Assembly: GCA_035298385.1 (NCBI GenBank)
Contig: DATGYC010000262.1
Span: forward strand, 1 to 18,181
Origin: DATGYC01 sp035298385
GTDB lineage: Bacteria > Bacillota > Sulfobacillia > Symbiobacteriales > Symbiobacteriaceae
DNA: 18,181 bases
Direction: 5' to 3'
In this document: one piece after another, positions 15,725 to 18,181 of the stretch
Layout: every line of letters starts with the position of its first letter
Numbering within the stretch: the stretch's first letter is position 1
Notes under the pieces: model-generated
Told to the model about the DNA's origin: nothing
Databases searched by the model: none
Seen by the model: only the letters and a program-made list of their open reading frames with translations
Program-made: the position numbers and the translations under genes

Positions 15725-15753
15725 AGTATAACGGTTCGCCGCTGGATGGAAAA
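15725..15753 (-). promoter_or_regulatory. Possible promoter of the rnhA-murC operon
   Basis: TATACT (15725-15730) matches the -10 box at 5 of 6. At 17 bp spacing lies TTTTCC (15748-15753), a weak -35. It begins directly after copy 2 of the stem-loop element, so the element's U-tail and the -35 are the same bases. The position is right for the run of six genes. Confidence 0.4.
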
Positions 15754-15809
15754 CGGTCGGCAACCTCCGAGGACATTGCGAGTTTAGCTCCGCAGGAGGT
15801 TGCCGACCG
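15754..15809 (-). repeat. 56-bp stem-loop element, copy 2
   Basis: A 15-bp perfect stem (15754-15768 with 15795-15809) around the same 26-nt loop as copy 1 (loop differs at two adjacent bases). On the minus strand it follows the vanY terminator by one base past TTTTG, and is itself followed by TTTTCC. It lies in the same orientation relative to its upstream gene as copy 1 does. Confidence 0.9.
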
Positions 15810-15810
15810 C

Positions 15811-15846
15811 AAAAGGGCGCCTCCCGCTACAGCGGTGGGCGCCCTT
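15811..15846 (-). terminator. Rho-independent terminator of vanY
   Basis: AAGGGCGCC (15813-15821) pairs with GGCGCCCTT (15838-15846). The stem continues inward with one wobble, one mismatch and four further pairs to a 4-nt loop. The minus-strand tail is TTTTGCGG. It starts 4 nt after the vanY stop codon. Confidence 0.88.
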
Positions 15847-15850
15847 GCTG

Positions 15851-16657
15851 CTAACCAGCCATCTTGAAGTACTCCTCCAGGGTGATCCCCTTGGCCATCA
15901 CTTCCTTGGCGATCTTGGTGCCGACGTAGCGCAGATGCCACGGCTCATAGGCGTAGCCCGTGATCTGCTCCTTCCCCTTCGGGTAGCGAATCACGAAGCC
16001 GTACTCCGCGACGTGCTTGGCCAGCCACTCGGCCTCTGGCGTGCCGGCAAAGCAGTCATCCGCTGCACACTTGCCCGTGCTACCGGAGACATCCATGGCA
16101 AGGCCGGTCTGGTGCTCGCTATGCCCCGGTTCGGCGCTGTACTTGCGGGCCGTCTCTTCGCCCTGAGTCTGCACGTAGTACCGGAAAAGCGAGTCCTGAG
16201 TGACGTAGGAGCGGTAACCAGAGACACCCGCTAGGAAGAGACCCTCCTTCTTGGCCCCGGCAAAGAGGCTCTCAAGGGCGGTCGCAGCCTCCTTGCGCAT
16301 GAGACGTCGATCGTCCTTCTCCTTAAAGATAAACAGGACATTCGGCTCAACCAGATCACTCGGATTGTAACCGTCCGGGAGCTTGATGCTCTTATTGACC
16401 AGGACCGCGACATCCGTCGGGTTGGCGGCGACCTTGAGATCCTTCGGGGTTGCGGTTGCCGGCTTGCTCTGGGGAGCGGGCTGCACGGGTGCTGGCTGGG
16501 TCGGCGCCGGTGTCGGCGTGGCCGGCGTGGCCGAATTCGACACTGGCTCGTTCTTCGCGGGCGGATTCTGCTTCTGTGACAGGGGCTGCTGGGAGCTGCA
16601 ACCGGCGATAACGGAGACCAGGCTCAGGGCTAGTAGCGCGGCGTGAACTCGTTTCAT
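15851..16657 (-). CDS. vanY: VanY-type D-alanyl-D-alanine carboxypeptidase lipoprotein
   Basis: A 268-residue M15-family peptidase. Residues 1-20 are a lipoprotein signal ending in the lipobox IAGC, with Cys20 the lipidated residue. A Pro/Ala/Thr-rich linker follows at about 34-72. The catalytic domain starts near residue 85. It carries GHSEHQTGLAMD (178-189; His182 and Asp189 bind zinc) and EPWHLRYVG (Glu238 base, His241 zinc). It should trim the terminal D-Ala of stem peptides outside the membrane. VanY here is a family name; nothing nearby (no vanHAX) suggests glycopeptide resistance. The ribosome site is weak (AGGAT about 11 nt before the ATG). A 54-codon ORF ends 5 nt upstream, so coupling is possible. 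Confidence 0.92.
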   Translation of the reverse strand: MKRVHAALLALSLVSVIAGCSSQQPLSQKQNPPAKNEPVSNSATPATPTPAPTQPAPVQPAPQSKPATATPKDLKVAANPTDVAVLVNKSIKLPDGYNPSDLVEPNVLFIFKEKDDRRLMRKEAATALESLFAGAKKEGLFLAGVSGYRSYVTQDSLFRYYVQTQGEETARKYSAEPGHSEHQTGLAMDVSGSTGKCAADDCFAGTPEAEWLAKHVAEYGFVIRYPKGKEQITGYAYEPWHLRYVGTKIAKEVMAKGITLEEYFKMAG

Positions 16658-16662
16658 TAGGT

Positions 16663-16827
16663 TTATCCATCCTGCTGGATCAGATTAATCTCACGGATCA
16701 AGATCATCGGGGTGACGTTTATATGACGACCTAACGTCTCTATAGGGCTCATTGTAAGAACTAGCCCTGACAGAAGCAACCATGATTCTTCAGCCTCCAC
16801 TGCGGTCGGTCTAGTAAAAGAGGTCAC
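16663..16827 (-). CDS. Possible tiny ORF coupled to vanY
   Basis: An ORF of 54 codons from a GTG at 16827 (or from ATG 16869, which would overlap the divergent amidase start) to TAA, 5 nt before the vanY ATG. I do not recognise the product. The C-terminal part (ETLGRHINVTPMILIREINLIQ) looks protein-like, with alternating hydrophobic strands. GC at third positions is near half, below the neighbours. Only a poor ribosome site (GGGGACGG, 0-3 nt from the start) is visible. Its position suggests a leader peptide or coupled cistron for the weakly started vanY. It may equally be chance. Confidence 0.35.
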   Translation of the reverse strand: MTSFTRPTAVEAEESWLLLSGLVLTMSPIETLGRHINVTPMILIREINLIQQDG

Positions 16828-16867
16828 CCGTCCCCGTGCATAGCATGGAATGCTGGAGGGATCGACC

Positions 16868-17764
16868 ATGATTGACTACGTTGGCATCGCGACAATCAAG
16901 GTAACATCAGGGAACAGAGTGCCCGTGTACGAAGGCTCGTATGGGCGGGGCGACCGGATCGCCTCTCTCATTAACGGCGGCTATGTGCCGCTCTTCCGAG
17001 CGACGGACGACCGCTCCTGGCTCGAGGTAACCCTGCATGACGGACGGACGGGCTGGATCCGTAATGATCCGCAGTACGTAACGGTTACGCCGCCCAATCC
17101 AGAGATCGTAACCCTCTGCCTAGATCCGGGACACGGCGGGATGGACAACGGCGCCCAGCGTTATGGCTTAGCGGAGAAGCACCTCAACTTCGACGTCGCC
17201 TTCTGGAAGCTCTACCCGAAGCTCTCCCGAGATGGCCGGATTGGTCGGATCTGGTATACCAGGAACGGTGACTATGATGTGAGCCTGCGCTACCGCTGGG
17301 ACCTAGCCAACGCCTCTGGCTGTGACCTCTTTCTTAGCGTGCACACAAATGTAAGCCCCAACCCAGACGTCCGGGGGACGGAATGCTACTTCAAGTGTGG
17401 GTCCGAGGCGCCCAACCAGGTTAGAGCCGGGTCGCAACGCGCCGCTTGCCTGATCACCCGTCGGGTGCTGGATACATTCCGCGAGTTCGGCAGCATCAAC
17501 TGCCCGCCCGTAGACCGTGGCCTAATCTGCCGTCTCCTGAGCGAAGAGGAACCGGTTAGCTACTACTACGTCCTTGAGAAGACCTACCAGCCCGCGGTCC
17601 TCCTGGAGATGGCCTACCTGAGTAACCGCGGTGAGGCGTATTGCCTTGCCAGCAACACATTCCGATCGTTCGTCGCCCAAGGGATCTACGCAGGAATTAC
17701 CGCCACTCTCTTTACCGATGAGCCCGGTAGTGAATGTAGCGTGATCACGAGGTATGGACTGTAA
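16868..17764 (+). CDS. N-acetylmuramoyl-L-alanine amidase with N-terminal SH3b domain
   Basis: A 298-residue protein. Residues 5-72 form a bacterial SH3 domain (a VPVYEGSYGRGDRIASL start and a GRTGWIRNDPQYV end). Residues 82-282 form an Amidase_3 domain that cleaves the MurNAc-L-Ala bond. The zinc ligands and catalytic Glu are present: His89 (LDPGHGG), Glu103 (LAEKHLN), His159 (LSVHTN) and Glu247 (LLEMAYLSN). There is no signal peptide. Nine or so cysteines are unusual for an exported wall enzyme. Both fit a protein released by mother-cell lysis (CwlC-like) or an endolysin. The ATG at 16868 has GGAGGG seven bases upstream; an in-frame ATG at 16850 does not. It is divergent from vanY. Confidence 0.88.
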   Translation: MIDYVGIATIKVTSGNRVPVYEGSYGRGDRIASLINGGYVPLFRATDDRSWLEVTLHDGRTGWIRNDPQYVTVTPPNPEIVTLCLDPGHGGMDNGAQRYGLAEKHLNFDVAFWKLYPKLSRDGRIGRIWYTRNGDYDVSLRYRWDLANASGCDLFLSVHTNVSPNPDVRGTECYFKCGSEAPNQVRAGSQRAACLITRRVLDTFREFGSINCPPVDRGLICRLLSEEEPVSYYYVLEKTYQPAVLLEMAYLSNRGEAYCLASNTFRSFVAQGIYAGITATLFTDEPGSECSVITRYGL

Positions 17765-17805
17765 GGCTACGACCATTCCTACAGTCACGGCTTGCACAGG
17801 AGTTG

Positions 17806-17958
17806 ATGGCGTTGATCAATCGCCCCCATCGCCACTTCAGTATCAAGACGGAGATTTTCGTCCTCCTAGCTGAGGGGCTCTCCACTAAGCAGATTGCGGA
17901 CAAACTCTTCCTGAGCGAAGGGACCGTCATGAACTACTTCAGCACGATAAACAGATGA
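17806..17958 (+). CDS. Tiny LuxR-type HTH protein (50 residues)
   Basis: A 50-residue ORF 41 nt after the amidase. The core, EIFVLLAEGLSTKQIADKLFLSEGTVMNY, matches the DNA-binding helix-turn-helix of LuxR/GerE/NarL regulators almost throughout. It stops just after the recognition helix, lacking the final dimerisation helix (usual NHxxxIxxKLG). No receiver or sensor domain precedes it. AGGAG lies 3 nt before the ATG and 9 nt before an in-frame TTG at 17812; either could start it. It is followed at once by a hairpin terminator whose stem overlaps the stop. It could be a GerE-like micro-regulator, a truncated remnant, or the terminal piece of a degraded response regulator. Confidence 0.6.
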   Translation: MALINRPHRHFSIKTEIFVLLAEGLSTKQIADKLFLSEGTVMNYFSTINR

Positions 17959-17982
17959 GCGAGGGCGCCTGTGCCCTCGCTC
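17957..17982. terminator. Hairpin between HTH ORF and hydrolase
   Basis: GAGCGAGGGC (17957-17966) pairs with GCCCTCGCTC (17973-17982) over 10 bp with a 6-nt loop, followed on the plus strand by GTTCTG. It sits between converging genes and overlaps the HTH stop codon. It probably terminates the amidase-HTH transcript. Confidence 0.7.
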
Positions 17983-17991
17983 GTTCTGTCA

Positions 17992-18181
17992 CTAGCCCAC
18001 TTCTCCCTCGGTCCGAACCCGAACCTCCCCCAGGACGTGACGAACAGCGTCGATCACCAAGTCGGGGCGAAGCATCTGCAGATTGTGGCCCTTCTTGTCG
18101 CTAAGCCGGTGAATGCTGTTCCGCGAGCGCCCTGCCAGTTCTCGGTGCATGCCGATCCACCCTTCGCCAAAGCCGGGATTG
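17992..18181 (-). CDS. C-terminal part of an alpha/beta hydrolase
   Basis: The gene enters from the right edge; only the last 63 codons are present. The reading frame ends in TAG at 17992-17994. The visible segment contains SIHRLSDKKGHNLQMLRPDLVIDAVRHVL when read in two parts. The GHNLQ histidine and following helix are typical of the catalytic His and C-terminal helix of alpha/beta hydrolases. The nucleophile and acid lie outside the window. Substrate unknown. Confidence 0.6.
   Translation of the reverse strand, partial: NPGFGEGWIGMHRELAGRSRNSIHRLSDKKGHNLQMLRPDLVIDAVRHVLGEVRVRTEGEVG

Noticed and set aside
15851..16657. Glycopeptide-resistance locus
   Set aside because: The vanY family name alone does not imply resistance; there are no vanH, vanA-type ligase, vanX or vanRS genes nearby.
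1..18181. CRISPR array, tRNA, rRNA or insertion sequence
   Set aside because: No regularly spaced direct repeats, no tRNA-like cloverleaf or rRNA segments, and no transposase-like frame or terminal inverted repeats were seen by eye.

Overview
This is an 18.2-kb chromosomal window that looks ordinary in gene content but has several structured intergenic regions. GC is high. Shine-Dalgarno sites are strong (GGAGG type), and many starts are GTG or TTG: ftsW, the NifX-like gene, murA, murC, the hexapeptide transferase, tsaD and rnhA. Together with the YkvI-type transporter and the cell-wall gene set, this suggests a high-GC Bacillota (Firmicutes) lineage with a Gram-positive-style wall, possibly a spore former. 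The genus cannot be fixed from the sequence alone.

Layout. Positions 27-1085 (+) hold a YkvI-like membrane transporter. It converges, with only a 6-nt gap, on a CPA2/Kef-type antiporter (1092-2945, -). Positions 3029-5115 (-) hold a thiolase / 3-hydroxyacyl-CoA dehydrogenase pair (thl-hbd), giving acetyl-CoA to acetoacetyl-CoA to 3-hydroxybutyryl-CoA. Positions 5301-8014 (-) hold ftsW and murA, separated by a terminator and a 250-nt structured region. Positions 8278-8601 (-) hold a small NifX/NifB-type FeMo-co domain protein. guaB (8739-10202, -) follows, with a consensus sigma-A promoter. A short Asn/Gln/Ser-rich protein of unknown function (10333-10650, +) faces the opposite way.

Positions 10757-15692 (-) look like one operon transcribed in the order rnhA, tsaD, hexapeptide transferase, PAP2 phosphatase, gamma-carbonic-anhydrase-like protein, murC. 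Its intergenic gaps are 17-50 nt. Upstream of it lies a vanY-type D,D-/L,D-carboxypeptidase lipoprotein (15851-16657, -), possibly preceded by a tiny coupled ORF. Divergent from vanY is an SH3b plus Amidase_3 N-acetylmuramoyl-L-alanine amidase without a signal peptide (16868-17764, +), followed by a 50-residue LuxR-type HTH protein. The right edge cuts an alpha/beta hydrolase (-).

Themes. Peptidoglycan metabolism dominates: MurA and MurC for precursors, FtsW for polymerisation, a possible lipid-phosphate phosphatase, and VanY and the amidase for remodelling. The most unusual finding is a 56-bp stem-loop element present twice (10701-10756 and 15754-15809). The copies match at 50 of 56 positions. 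Four of the six differences are two paired changes that preserve the stem. Each copy sits directly after a canonical terminator in the same relative orientation, which points to a family of structured RNA/terminator elements.
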